Shown here in pieces: positions 10,081 to 40,730 of a DNA stretch of 64,000 nt. Source of the stretch: Muscardinus avellanarius (Eukaryota; Chordata; Mammalia; Rodentia; Gliridae). Each line of letters begins with the position of its first letter. Position 1 is the first letter of the stretch. The position numbers and the translations under genes were made by a program. The stretch is taken from positions 13,649,659-13,713,658 of the forward strand of contig OY726576.1 in the NCBI GenBank assembly GCA_963383645.1, in the 5' to 3' direction. The notes beneath the pieces were generated by a model. It searched no databases and had not been told where the DNA came from. It saw nothing but the letters and a program-made list of their open reading frames with translations.

Positions 10081-11455
10081 CATTCAGAGCGCTTGGCCCT
10101 TCAGCCCCCACAGGCCAAGGGGGTGGCGAGGCTGTGAACAGGACGCTCTCACCCGACCCTCCACGTTGCCTGGGAGGAGTCTCCAGTGTGGCCCCGGGTC
10201 CCTTCTGTTTGCTGTGGTCCCTAAGCCCAGCCCCTCACTGGAAGCTTTCCTGTCCTGGTATTGCGTAAGGCCTGCAGCTGCCTTCCCAGCCAATCTCTGG
10301 GCTGGGCAGAGGGCAGAGGCTTTGGGAAAGAGGAAGCAGCCTGATCCTGGATCCTCTTCTCCTGGGGCAGCAGAGTGCAGGAGCCAGCTGCACCCCGGAT
10401 GCCCGACCTTCCTTTCTCCTCTGAGCAGGTCCGCAGCCACATCCTCCTGTGCAGAAGGTACTTCCCGGGCCCTGAGCACCAGGCGGGAGGGATGGAGGGG
10501 GGCTGGGGCTGGGCCCTGCTGCAGGAGGAGGGGCTTCTGGGTGCGTGTGAGACCCCAAAGCAACCCCTGTGCTTGTAGCCCCAACCCTACCCCTACCTCC
10601 TCCCTGCCACAGCGCCCAGCCCTCGCCCTAACCACTGTCCTACCCTACCCCTGCAGCCCCGGTCCAACCTGCCTCCACCTGCACGGTCACCCCAACTATT
10701 TATATCTTCCTAGTCCAGCCCCAGTCCATCCACCATCCGAGCCCAGGCGCAACCTGGCTCTTGTCAGCCCTTCCTCTCCTGTCCTTCCACCACGAGCAGT
10801 AACTCCTCCTGTCCCATACCTCGAGGGAAGCCCCAATTCCAGCCTGGGCTCCAGCCACATCCCAACCCCGGCCCAGGCGCCCCCTCACCGGGCCCAGATG
10901 CCCCTGGGTTCCATCTGCCTGCGGGAGGGGCCCGGGGGCCAGCGGTGATGCTGGGGAGGGCGTCCCCATCGGGGCGTTCAGAGCCAGCTCTCAGATGGAA
11001 TGTGGCATTTCTGATGCTCACGTCAAAGCCCACAGACATTATTTATGGGTGCCGTGGCTCCCCGAATTATTTGGGGCTTCCATCTGTCTTGAAGATAGGC
11101 TGTCCCTGGAGTTGTCCGTCTGTACCCTGACTTCTGTCCGGGCTTTGGGTCAGAGCCTCCAGCTCGCTGTATCCCCTTCCTTCTCCAGCCCGATAGGGAA
11201 CTTGGGGGAAAGCCGTGGTTGCAGGAAATAGAAACCGAACCCTACCCCAGCCTCGCTGCCCGCAGTGAATCCGCCTGGGCCCTTTCTTTCTTGGCTGAAC
11301 TTGCCCTCCAGGGTCAGAGGTCATGGGCTTGCGTTCCAGCCTGGTCTCCCCAGATGTCCTGGGCATTTGGTCTTATTTGTAGCAAATATGGGCATCCACA
11401 GTGTGCCAGGCCAGAGCCCTTCTCAACAAAGCACGTGCCAGTTCTACGAGGAGGG
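10081..11455. other. Unique sequence, pyrimidine-rich in part, no gene supported
   Basis: A 312-codon open frame over 10010-10948 starts inside a SINE and is proline/serine-rich without a domain or splice support, so it is not called. 10,560-10,900 is a C-rich, CCAACCC-like stretch. Confidence 0.45.
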
Positions 11456-11460
11456 ATGTA

Positions 11461-11923
11461 TTTTTTAATTAATTAATTAATTAATTAATTTATTTATTTA
11501 TTTGCGGGTCTAGGGATGAAACCCAGGGGCATTCGACCTCCAAGCTACGCCCCCTGCCCTATTTTTTTATTCTTTATTTTGAAACAGGGTCTCACTAAGT
11601 TACAGCATGCCTCACTAAGTAGCTGAGGCTGTCCGCAAACCGTGATCCTCTGGTCTCAGCCTCCCAAATGCGGGGATTACAAGCCTATGCCACCACGCCC
11701 GGCGGCAGAATTTTATTTTTTGTGGTACTAGGGATTGAACTCAGGGGCATTCTATTCTACCTCCAAGCTACACCCCCAACCCTATTTTTTGTTTCAGCTT
11801 TGAAACAGGGTCTCGCTAGGTTGACAAGAGTCTCACTACTTGCCGAGGCTGTCCTCGAACCTGCGATCCTCCTGTCTCAGCCCCCAAGTACTGGGATCAC
11901 AAGCATGCGCCACCAGGCCCGGA
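11461..11923 (-). repeat. (TTAA)n/(TTTA)n and two antisense B1-dID SINEs in tandem
   Basis: AT-rich run 11466-11503, then copies about 11505-11702 and 11716-11923, each ending in a -CCCGG head. Confidence 0.8.
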
Positions 11924-11929
11924 TACAAA

Positions 11930-12385
11930 TAGGGCTTTATAACCTTCGCCTTCAGAGCACCCAGGGCTTGGAGACACAAGGATGAGAATTAGAACCTTCC
12001 TTGTAGGGACAGCACAGACTCTGTCATTGTTCAAACGAGGGGCTGTCTCAGGTCGGCCAGACTCTGTATCCCCGGTCCGCCTGGGCACTCTTCTCTAAGA
12101 ATGGAAGCATTCTTCTACCACCAGGGGGCGCTGGTGCCCAATGGGCCAACCAGCCCCAGCCTCAGCCCAGGGGGCCTCTTCCCTGCAGACCAGAGACCAG
12201 GAGACAACTTCCTTTCTGGGGCTGTCCCTGCTGTCTTTTTCTAGGACAGTTCTTTGGCTCAAGACTGGCCTTTGGGGTGGAACAGGCTGAGCCAATAGAC
12301 TAGACTTCAGTAGGATGACCCTGTGCGTGTCAGGGCTGGAAAAGCGCAGGTGATATTTGCCTGATGTGGTTTAGAAGGGTTCTCC
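11930..12385. other. Unique sequence, no gene seen
   Basis: No repeat or supported coding frame was recognised. Confidence 0.45.
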
Positions 12386-12390
12386 CACGA

Positions 12391-12590
12391 ACCGGGCGTG
12401 GTGGTGCAGCACTCAGGAGGCTGAGACAGGAGGATCGCGGTTCAGGGACAGCCTCAGCTACTACTTCGTGAGGCCTTTTGCTACTCAGTGAGACCCTGTT
12501 TCAAAATAAAGAATAAAAATATTGGGCTAGGAGTGTAGCTTGGAGGTAGAATGCCCCTGGGTTCCATCCTCAGTACAAAAAAAGAAAAAA
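12391..12590 (+). repeat. B1-dID SINE, B-type, sense
   Basis: ACCGGGCGTGGTGGTGCAGC through TTCCATCCTCAGTAC. A short internal loss in the head. Confidence 0.82.
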
Positions 12591-12831
12591 AGTCCTCCCA
12601 CATGCTCCTTTCTGGGGTCTGTGTGTCCAGATCCTGCCACCCACCCATGGGGCTCAGCATTACTCTCTCCAGGACCCTGAAGAAGGATCCAGGAAGCTGG
12701 GGATGTGACTGCTGGCCACCCCAGGGAGTCTGCCTGGGTCTCTGCTGGCTAGATTTGGCTGTCAATCCACATAAGAATCGGCTGCTTCATCCCAGCTTGA
12801 TCAAACAGCCTTAAAATATATATATTTTTTC

Positions 12832-12960
12832 ATGCTGGGCATGGTGGTGCACACGTGTAATCCTAGCATTCAGGAGGCAGAGACAGGAGGATCATGATTC
12901 GTGGACAGGCTCAGCTACTACTTAGTGAGGCCCTTTGTGACTCAGTGAGACCCTGCTTGA
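12832..12960 (+). repeat. B1-dID SINE head only, sense
   Basis: GCTGGGCATGGTGGTGCACA to GTGAGACCCTG; the ID tail is missing. Confidence 0.75.
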
Positions 12961-13450
12961 CGCAGATGGATCACTGAATCCACCCAGCCGGGATCCAGGC
13001 AGGGGCCCCGGCTTGGCTGCCAGCAGCAGGGACCACATAGCTTTCTAGTTTCCAAGGGGTTGCCCTTGGCACCCTGCGTGGTTAGGGCCCCAGGGCCACA
13101 CCTATCCCCAGTACACACAGCAGGCCGCCCTCCGGCCCCAGAGCCCCACCCAGGCCAGTCTCCAGCGGAGGCTGCAGGTATCTTCCTGGCAGGGGAGCAG
13201 GAAGCCACAGGTCTGGGTGACTGGGGGGCAGAGCTCTTCCCTCCAGGCCCAAGTCTTTGCTCAGCCCCCCCACCCCCGCCAGAAATCTCCCCTGGGAGCC
13301 AGAAGTCAGCAGCACCCAAGCCATGAGGTCACGAGTTCCCTGTCCCCACTTCCAGCTCCCCGAGCCCTCCTGCCACTCTGCCAAGTCAGCAGGCACAGGG
13401 AGGGTTGCCACGTCGGCAACATGCGGAGGGGTGGACGCTAAAACATCCAT
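12961..13450. other. GC-rich unique sequence, no gene supported
   Basis: Overlapping open frames occur on both strands because of base composition. None shows a recognised domain. Confidence 0.45.
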
Positions 13451-13464
13451 CGCATAATAAAATC

Positions 13465-13984
13465 CACGGTTTCAGCTGTCTCTACGTGTGCAGTTCAGTG
13501 GCAGCGAGTACCTTCACGATGCCGTGTAACCATCACCATGATCTATTTCCAGGACGTTGTCATTGTCTGCAACACACTCTACACCCGTTAAAAACTGTGG
13601 TGGCCCACGCCTGTAACCCCAGCATTTGGGAGGCTAAGACCCGAGGATCACGGTTCGCGGACAGCTTCAGCTACTTAGTGAGGCCCTCTGCAACTTAATG
13701 AGACCCTGTTTTGAAATAAAGAATAAAAAATAGGGTGGGGGCGTAGCTTGGAGGTCGAATGCCCCGGGTTCCATCCCAGACCTGCCCAAAACAAAAACAA
13801 CAGCAACAAAAAACTGACTCCCCATTTTCTTCTTCCCACGGCCTCTGGTAACCTTGACCAGCCTCTCTCTGCATCTAGGGAATTGCAGCTTCTAGATGTT
13901 TTCGTCTAAGTGGAACTAGGCAATATCCATCCTCTCCTGTCTTGCTGATTTCACTCAACTTAATGTTTTCAAGGTTCACTTGTT
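13465..13984 (+). mobile_element. Old LINE-1 3' end fragment, interrupted by a SINE
   Basis: GTGTGCAGTTCAGTGG, GTAACCATCACCATGATCT, then after the SINE CTCCCCATTTTCTTC, TTCGTCTAAGTGGAACTAGG and ACTTAATGTTTTCAAGGTTC resemble the well-known L1 3' UTR segment. It ends at another SINE (13986). Confidence 0.6.
13589..13790 (+). repeat. B1-dID SINE inserted in the LINE-1 fragment
   Basis: GTGGTGGCCCACGCCTGTAA through GTTCCATCCCAGACC. LINE-1 sequence resumes on the far side. Confidence 0.8.
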
Positions 13985-13985
13985 G

Positions 13986-14245
13986 AGCCGGGCGTGGTGG
14001 CGCACGCTTGGAATCCCAGCCTTCGGGAGGCTGAGACCGGAGGATCGCAGTTTGCAGACAGCCTCAGCTACTTAGTGAGGCCCTTTGCAACTCAGTGAGA
14101 CCCTGTTTCAAAATAAAGAATAAAAAATAGGGCAGGGGGTGTAGCTTGGAGGTCGAATGCCCCTGGGTTCCATCCTGAGTACCACAAAAGGAAAGAAAAG
14201 AAAAAGAAAAAAGAAAGAAGAGAAAGAGAAAGAAAGAAAAGGAAA
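13986..14245 (+). repeat. B1-dID SINE, sense, with (GAAA)n tail
   Basis: GCCGGGCGTGGTGGCGCACG to GAGTACCAC, then about 55 nt of GAAA/AAAG repeats. Confidence 0.86.
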
Positions 14246-14848
14246 GGCAGGTGACTGGTCCCAAGGCAGGATGGCTTTTACCCAGGTCCTCTTCCAAGAG
14301 TCTGAGAGCTTCACTTGGGTGTTTCTGGGTCTCAGCCCTTGGACTCCTGTGGTGGTGCTCCCGTGTGTGCTCCCCGAGGCGCTCCACAGTGCGGGCCCTT
14401 CGTGGCCTTCTGTGCATGGTTATACACAGATCTGTGGGATGCGAGTGCAGGGCCCTGTGCACCTGTCTCCAGACACCCCTGCCTCCTCCGCCTCTGTCTG
14501 AACACCAGGGCCCGCCACCCGCCCTCAGCCCTGGGTGGTGGGGCCCTGCGCTGCTGTGGGCGACGTGTCCACCATCCCCACCCTCCACAGCAGTGCTCCC
14601 GAGCTGCCGAGGACAAGGTGGACACAGGTAGCTCTGGGCGGCCTCGGGGACGCCAAGGGGAAGTTCCAGCCCAAGTGTCAGTGTGAACCTTCAGGCTGAA
14701 CACCGCAGGCAAAGACCCTTGAGGCAGAGACGGCCGGGAGCTAGAGAGCCTGTGAGCAGAAGACTGGACTCCTGGGTCTGCGAGGAGAGGGAGTGGGGAC
14801 AGAGCAGGCGCAACGGGGAGCCACAGAAGGTTTCTGAGCAGGGACTTT
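14246..14848. other. GC-rich unique sequence, no gene supported
   Basis: Long overlapping frames on both strands are composition effects. No domain recognised. Confidence 0.4.
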
Positions 14849-14854
14849 TTTTTT

Positions 14855-15053
14855 CAATATTGAGGATGGAACTCTGGGGTATTTTACCTCTGAGCTACAC
14901 CCCCAGCCCTATTTTTTTAATTCTTTATTTTGAAACAGGGTCTCACTGAGTTGCAAAGGGCTTCACTAAGTAGCTGAGGCTGTCTGTGAAGTGCGATCCT
15001 CCTGTTTCAGCCCCCCAAATGCTGGGATTACATGCGTGCACCACCTCGCCTGG
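14855..15053 (-). repeat. B1-dID SINE, B-type, antisense
   Basis: Last repeat before the SIGLEC1 5' flank; ends CACCTCGCCTGGC. Confidence 0.82.
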
Positions 15054-15059
15054 CGGGGG

Positions 15060-15527
15060 CTGACTCTTAAAGCCAGTGTTCTGGCAATCCAGTCAAACCC
15101 CGTTCTGGACCCTGGCTGGCTAGGCTGACGAAAGGGAGACGAGCTGGGCAAGGAACACTGGCTCTCGCTGGGTATGCTGGAGCAGGTCCTGGGCCTCTCT
15201 GGGCTCCAGCTGCTGCTGATCAGGGAAGCCAGGGGAAGAGAAAGGAACAGCTGTGCCTCTGCCTGGGGGCGGGGCAGCAGACTTGAGGTGGGGCCAAGGG
15301 GCACAAAGCCTTCTGGGGCAGGCCACCAAGGGAGGGCATTTCTGGGCACGGCCCGGCTCCCTGCGGACGGCCACCCTGGAAGGCTTAGGAGCCCTGCTTT
15401 TTCTCTGGCTGTCCAGCAGGGCAGAAGGGGCACAGGGCAAAGCCCTCAGCACCCTGGGGTGCCCCTGGGAGGCCCCGCGTGCTCAGCCAAGCCCGTGCAC
15501 CACCTTCATAGGCACCAGGAACCTGCG
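15060..15527 (+). promoter_or_regulatory. SIGLEC1: SIGLEC1 5' flank and probable promoter
   Basis: Unique, GC-rich sequence between an antisense SINE and the start codon, with no TATA box near the start. Two weak sites suit a macrophage, interferon-responsive gene: ACGAAAGGGAGAC at 15128-15140 (one mismatch from an ISRE core) and AGGGGAAGAGAAAGGAAC at 15231-15248 (purine-rich, PU.1-like). Both are matches by eye only. Confidence 0.4.
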
Positions 15528-34947
<19,420 letters not shown>

Positions 34948-36380
34948 CCTGGCTCCAAGGCGCTTTCCTCCAGGAAAAATGATGGGAAAGAAGTCAGGAA
35001 GAAGGAGGAACCCCAGCCTACCCAGGAGGCTGTGACTCCATAGCCCTCTGAAGAGAACTGAGTCGATCATGCCCACATCTCTCTTCGTCTCTTCTCTGGA
35101 CCTCTTATCTTCTCTTCATCTCTCTTCCAAAGAAGGCACGGCCCCTTGGCGTCTCTCTCGTCAAAGCCCTCCCTGGACTTTCTGGATGGATTGGAACAAA
35201 GGAGTATCTGTGTCCTCATAGACTTGCGAAGGCACTTTGTACCAGACAGACTACAAGTCAGGATCTCTAACAAAAGACCAAATACAGTGACTTCCACATG
35301 ACAGACTCCATTTTCTCTTGCCTTCTAGTCCGGGTGTGCTGTGGCAGTGCAGAGTGCTGGGGCTCAGGATCCTTCTGTCTTGCTTTTCTCCATCCCTGAA
35401 AATGTTGTCTTTGACTGTGAGGTTCACAATGGCCCCACCACATCCACAGTCCCTCTAGTGAGGAGAGGAAAGAATGGAAGAGGAAGCGGAAGGCACACAC
35501 ACCCGTTCCTGGCGTCTATAGAACCCAGAAGGGTTATTTGTTCATTCCACTCACTTCCCATTGGTCTAGTCAAATGGTCACTCCAAGCTGCAAGGGAGAG
35601 TGGGAAATGCAGTTTTCATTAGGAACCCAGAGTACCTGTGGAACTTGTTTCAAAAGGATTTCCAACTCATGGCTCTTTTGACATTGGTGGGGAAGCCTTC
35701 GGTATATTCTGTCTTGGTGTCACTGGCTTCCTGGAGGAGGTAGTCCCTCTCATACAACAGGGCTGAGGAAATCATGTTTAGTGACCTAATAGTGAGGGCG
35801 TGCCAGGCAGTGAGTTGCCTGAGCCAGCATCCCTGTGCCAAATCTGGCCCCTGGAAGATGAGGTGTCCCGTTCCCACGTTTCCTCATACCCATCCCGGGG
35901 CTAGACCCCGACTTGCCAACTCTTCCAAGCGCAAGAAGCAGACACAGATGTCTTCAGTATCCTTGTTGCTGTTCCAGGTACCTCCGTCTCCTGGACGGAG
36001 TGAGTGCCTGCACTTTTCCCGGAGGCCCATGCACCAGGGGCTGGTATATGGATTGAGAGTTGCCCAGAAGGAATCAAGTGCTCCTGGGAAATCAGACACT
36101 GAAGGGAGCTGGCTCTCCAGCGGGCGAGTGACTCCCCCTGGGGAATCTGCCTGGTAGCAGATGGTGAGAAAAGCAAAGAGCCTGAAGCTTTAGGATTTGG
36201 GCCGATAAACAGGGATGGTAGTGGGGTATCGGTCCAGGAGCTAGCAGGTTGGGAGCTTTGTGTACCCAGAGTTTTGCCTTCCCTTGTTCCAGACCCCATT
36301 TCTTTGCATTCCCGTTGTCACACCCTTCCTGGGACCCTATCCAGCACATCTTTCCAATAAATTCCAAACTATGATGTAGC
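34948..36380 (+). other. SIGLEC1: SIGLEC1 3' untranslated region
   Basis: No SINE and no coding frame is seen from the stop codons to an AATAAA at 36356-36361. The length (about 1.4 kb) is close to the 3' UTR expected for this mRNA. The exact cleavage point is not visible. Confidence 0.6.
36356..36361 (+). terminator. SIGLEC1: Polyadenylation signal AATAAA, likely SIGLEC1
   Basis: Canonical hexamer in CCAATAAATTCC. It is the first AATAAA I noticed downstream of the SIGLEC1 stop codons, and it precedes the repeat-rich intergenic stretch. Confidence 0.6.
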
Positions 36381-36674
36381 TGGAGTTCTTGCAAGTTAAA
36401 CTTTCAGGCTGGAGCACAGAAGACCCAAATGCTGTTCTTGGCGAGCATCTCTAGGAAGTGGTCAGGGAGCGCAGATCACGTGACTCTTATCACACACCGA
36501 TGCCTGCCGCAGTGATTCGCAGCCCTTCCTGCTCCCTGCCTGCCCACAGTGACCGCACGGTGCTTGGCACGCAGTAGGCCAGCACTTGCTTCTTCTACTA
36601 ATTGTTGTCCTACAGTGGGAGGGTGGGGAGCCGGGGCTAAATCCAGAGGTGGGCCAGAGATAGAGCAGCCCAGA

Positions 36675-37064
36675 TGCACCCAGCCAGACAGGAGGATCAC
36701 AGGTTTGCAGCCAGCCTTAGCAATTTAGTGAGGCGCTCCACTACTTAGAAAGACTAAGTTTTGGATGGGCGTGGTGGGCACGCTTGTAATCCCAGCATTC
36801 GGGAGGCTGAGACCAGAGGACTGTGGTTTGAAGACAGCCTCAGCTACTTAGTGAGGCCCTCTGCAACTCAGTGAGACCCGGTTTCAAAATAAAGAATAAA
36901 AAAAATGGCCAGGGGGTGTAGCTTGGAGGTAGAATGCCCCTGGGTTCCATCCCCAGACTCGTCCAAAAAAACACACACACACACACACACACAAAGACCA
37001 TGTTTCAAAATAAAAAATAAAATAGGGCTGGTGTTTAACCCAGAGGCCCCTGAATTCAATTCCC

Positions 37065-37114
<50 letters not shown>
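36675..37114 (+). repeat. B1-dID SINE pieces and (CA)n runs
   Basis: Sense copy 36763-36962, (CA)n about 36970-36994, an isolated dID tail 37022-37066, and (CA)n 37069-37114. Confidence 0.78.
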
Positions 37115-37116
<2 letters not shown>

Positions 37117-37117
37117 C

Positions 37118-37450
37118 AAATGCATAATCCTTTGACCCAGGAATTCTGCATGTAGAAATTTATTTCATAGATACACTCATGTATAAGATTATCTCTTATA
37201 GCACTGTTTGTAATTGAAAGAGTGATGGTTAGTTTTATGTTCTGACTTGACTAGGCCAAGGGATACCCAATCACCTAGTAAAACGCCATTCTAGGTGTGA
37301 GCCTTGACCATCACTCTCACTGCTGGACCTCATACGCCTGACCACACAACTTAGAGGACAGTAGATTTGTTTACTCACTGGTTTTTGGAAATTTCAGAGT
37401 TCAATCCATGTTAGACCAGATCTGCAGAGCTCAGGGCATGGCAGCAGGAA
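37118..37450. mobile_element. LINE-1-like fragment and an unassigned dispersed repeat
   Basis: 37118-37210 (CCTTTGACCCAGGAATTCTGC, TAGCACTGTTTGTAATTG) fits antisense L1 3' sequence. 37211-37320 (GATGGTTAGTTTTATGTTCT) resembles the end of a common rodent repeat. Confidence 0.45.
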
Positions 37451-37451
37451 G

Positions 37452-37510
<59 letters not shown>

Positions 37511-37580
37511 GAAGAAGAAGAAGGAGGGGGGGAAGGGGAGGGGAGGGGAAGAGAGAGAAGAGAAGAGAAGAGAAGAGACG
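37451..37580. repeat. (GA)n / purine-rich microsatellite
   Basis: About 130 nt of almost pure A and G on this strand, a potential triplex-forming tract. Confidence 0.9.
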
Positions 37581-38024
37581 AGACACGTGGGCTCTGCTCT
37601 CACCTCACGGAGGCAGGAAGCAGGAAGCAGAGGGGAAGCAGGGGAGGACAGACCTTACTCTGTCCCCAAGGCCACAGCCAGGGACCTCTCCTTAGCAGAG
37701 AGCTGGCTTCCAACATGGCTACCTTGTTTCCGTGTGGCTAGGGGGACACTCTAAATTCAAACCATGGTAGGGTACCTGTGAGGTGTTTCTGGAAGAGAGT
37801 AGTACTGAATTTGGGAATATGACTTAGCCCCTCTTGGGCATATAAATGGTCTTTAATCCCTTTCTGTGCCACTCGGTGTCCTGAGTAAAGAAGGTTGCCA
37901 TCACCAATGAGCGTGGGCATCGTTTAATCCACCCAGGGTCTGGACAGAACAAAGGGGTGAAGGAAAGGCAACCGGCTGTCTGAGCTGGACATGCAAACGG
38001 ATACACTCACTTTGGAAGATAATT
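37581..38024. other. Unique intergenic sequence, no gene seen
   Basis: Between a purine tract and a SINE. Short frames only. Confidence 0.4.
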
Positions 38025-38027
38025 TGA

Positions 38028-38365
38028 AGCCGGGCGTGGTGGCGCACGCTTGTAATCCCAGCATTTGGAGGCTGAGATCTAGAGGATCATGGTTCGCGGA
38101 CAGCCTCAGCTACTTAGTGAGGCCCTCTGCAACTCAGTGAGACCCTGTTTCCAAAAAAAAAAAATAATAAAAACTAGGACTGGGGTGTAGCTTGGAGGTA
38201 AAATGTCCCTGGGTTCAATCCCTAGTATTAAAAAAAAAAAAAGATAAAAGGAAAAAAAGGGCTGGGGGTGTAGCTCAGAGGTAGAATGCCCTGGGTTCAT
38301 CCTGACTCTCAGCACTACCACCAAATAATAATACAATAATAAGTACATAAATAAATAAAAATCTG
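38028..38365 (+). repeat. B1-dID SINE, sense, followed by an isolated dID tail
   Basis: GCCGGGCGTGGTGGCGCACG to TCAATCCCTAGTATT, an A run, then GGGCTGGGGGTGTAGCTCAG ... and AAAT-type repeats. Confidence 0.8.
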
Positions 38366-38574
38366 AAGTTCTCACTAGTGAATAGAGAAAGTGCGGGCCA
38401 CTAAGCCCATGAAAGGCTACTCAACAAGAAAATGAGCTAAGTTCATTCGTGTGCCACCGAGAAATGGATCAGTCAGCGACGGACCACGTGGACGGCAGTG
38501 GTTCCAAAGATACTGGAGCTGAAAACTTGAACTTGCCATCATCTGACATTTTAATGTACTTTTTCTATGTTTAA

Positions 38575-39085
38575 ATATGTTCACAGAGCCTTTCCTTTGT
38601 ATTACAGTCACCAAAGTGTTCTCCTCCTGTACATACTGTTTATAGCCAAGGGTTTACGCTATATTACTCTATGGCCTGGGTGTATGGTAGGCTCGTGTAA
38701 GGTCTGTGTAAGAACACGGCATGATGTTCAGACGACAACTGAAATCATGGACTCGCTCGACGACACACTCCTCACCCAGGTGTCTCGGTGTCCCCCTCAC
38801 AAGAGCAGCACGACAGTGTTGATGCACAAAAGGGTTCATAAATCTCAAAAACATCCTAAAAAAGAAAGGACGCGAAAGACCGTCTGTGCAGATCCATTTA
38901 CCTAAAGTTCTAGGACAGGCAAAGCTAATCTACGGACAGAAAAGAGATCAGTGGTTATCTGGGGTTGGGAGAGGGAGAGATTGGGTAGAGGCATATGGAC
39001 ACTCTTTGGGGATGATGGAAGTATATCTGGATTGTGTAGTTACACTGGTATATACAGTAATAAAAATTAATCGAACTCTACACTG
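38575..39085. mobile_element. Old dispersed repeat and antisense LINE-1-like fragment
   Basis: 38575-38805 and 54555-54725 share a family-like sequence (CATGATGTTCAGACGACAAC / GTTTACACAATGACAAAATT). 38890-39085 (AGTGGTTATCTGGGG, GTAATAAAAATTAATCGAAC) resembles antisense L1. Confidence 0.45.
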
Positions 39086-39091
39086 TGTGTG

Positions 39092-39870
39092 TGTGTGGGG
39101 GGTGTGGCTAGGATTGAATTCGGGGGCATTCTACCTCTGGGCTACACCCTCAGCCCTATTTTGTTTTATATTTGGAAACAGGGTCTTCGAAAGTTGCTGA
39201 CAGCCTCACTGAGCTGCTGAGGCTGATTCAAACCTGGGATCCTCCTGTCTCAGCCTCCCTGGGATTACAGACGTGCACCACTATGCGACGGGGCTCACAG
39301 GAGGCCTTTAGACGCTGGAATCACGTACATGCAGGTTTCTCTCCTTGCTGAAACGTTCACTAACCAAATTACAATTCCATATTCTCAGAATCAAACAGGT
39401 TTGCTTAAAAGTTAGCATCCTAGGCCAGGGTGGTGGCGCAGGTTTATAATCCCAGCATTTGGGAGGCAGAGACAGGAGGATCGCGGTTCTCAGACAGCCT
39501 CAGCTACTTAGCGAGGTCCTTGGCAACTCAGTGAGACCCTGTTTCAAAAAACAGAAATACTGCTGGGCGTAGTGGTGCATGCTTGTAATCCCTGTGCTTG
39601 GGAGGCTGAGACAGGAGGATCGCACGGGTTCGAAGCCAGCCTCAGCTACCTAGTGAGGCTTTCAGCAACTTAGTGAGACCCTGTTTCCAAATAAAATATA
39701 AAAAAGGTCTGGGAGTATAGCCTGGAGGTAGAAAGCCTCTGGGTTCCACCCCCCAGTACCACCACCAAAAAAAAAAAAAAAAAAATAGAAATACTAAAAA
39801 ATAAGGCTTGAGGTGTAGCTCAGAGGTAGAATGGCCCTGGGTTCCATCCCCAGTACTGCAAAAAAGGGGG
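39092..39870. repeat. SINE cluster upstream of ADAM33
   Basis: Antisense 39092-39290; sense head 39424-39555; sense C-like copy 39562-39785; isolated dID tail 39800-39865. This is the last SINE before a 14-kb SINE-poor stretch. Confidence 0.75.
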
Positions 39871-40329
39871 AAAAAAAGTTAGCATCCTTTGCTATCTGAA
39901 TTTATACCTAAGACCAAACCAACCATCTACATCATGACAAAAGAGATGATAGAAAAGTCCCTCCCCCTCCTCCGAGCCTGGGAGTCTAAGTCTTTGTACA
40001 AATCTGCGCTCTGACCCTGGCCGGGGTCAAAGGGCTGCCCTTCTCCCAGTCTGCCTGTCTGGCCACATTGCCGAGACCCTGGCCTCCGCAGCCCCCCACC
40101 CACCAGCATGTTTCACCTAGGGGACAGGGGCTGGCACTTTGAGACTCCCCGTCCCCATCCGCCTGAGGGAACCCAGTGCAGGTAGATAAACCCTCCTCTG
40201 GATTCCTGCCCAGGCGTCTGGGGGTGGACCCAGAGCAAGGTAAGTGGAGCCCAGGTTGGCCCCAGGAGATCCGGAGGGGGCGCTCCCTCTGTCCATCACT
40301 CACCCCATCCTGCTAAAGTCCTCAGAGAA

Positions 40330-40730
40330 CCCATTGTTCCCGCCCCACGGGTAGGGACGCGGAGGGACGGCGGCTGGCCTCTGTCTGGCAGCCTGTCTCT
40401 ACCCCTCGACGGCTGGCGCCGCGTGGGTGGCCGGGGGCTTCCTCGCGCACCCGAGGTCGGGTCCCTCGGGCTGGAGTCGGGACTGGCCCCCTGTGCTCAG
40501 GCTCTGCGCGAGGAGGTCGACTGGGAGGGTGCGGAGGCGGCTGCTGGGGCGTGGGTCGGCCCCCATCCAGCTGGGGCGGAGCTGGGAGCCCAGCCGGAGT
40601 TTGAGTTTGGCGGTGAGGCTCCCAGCCATGGGCCCAGGGTCCAGGAGAGCTCTGGAGTTGCTGCTGCTGCTGCTGTGGTCAGCGCCTGGTGCCCGGGTGC
40701 TTGCAGGTGAGGAGGTGGGCAGGGGTGTCC
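40330..40730 (+). promoter_or_regulatory. ADAM33: ADAM33 CpG-rich promoter region
   Basis: Many CpGs surround and precede the start codon. A GC-box-like GGGGCGGAGC lies at 40573-40582 and no TATA box is seen, the usual form of a CpG-island promoter. The transcription start is not visible. Confidence 0.55.
40628..40706 (+). CDS. ADAM33: ADAM33 exon 1: signal peptide
   Basis: ATG at 40628 with G at -3 and +4. It encodes [20 protein letters not shown], then GARVLA and the first base of G27. Basic start and leucine core are a typical signal peptide. A CTG repeat encodes the leucines. Donor GCAG/GTGAGG. Confidence 0.92.

Noticed and set aside
10010..10948. 312-codon open frame on the + strand
   Set aside because: It begins in a SINE tail, is proline/serine-rich in a C-rich tract, and has no domain, splice site pattern or recognisable homology.
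1..15500. HSPA12B, the human neighbour upstream of SIGLEC1
   Set aside because: No Hsp70-like coding segment was recognised on either strand; the human distance suggests it lies beyond the left edge.
37451..37580. Coding potential of the Arg/Glu-rich frame
   Set aside because: It is simply the translation of a (GA)n tract.
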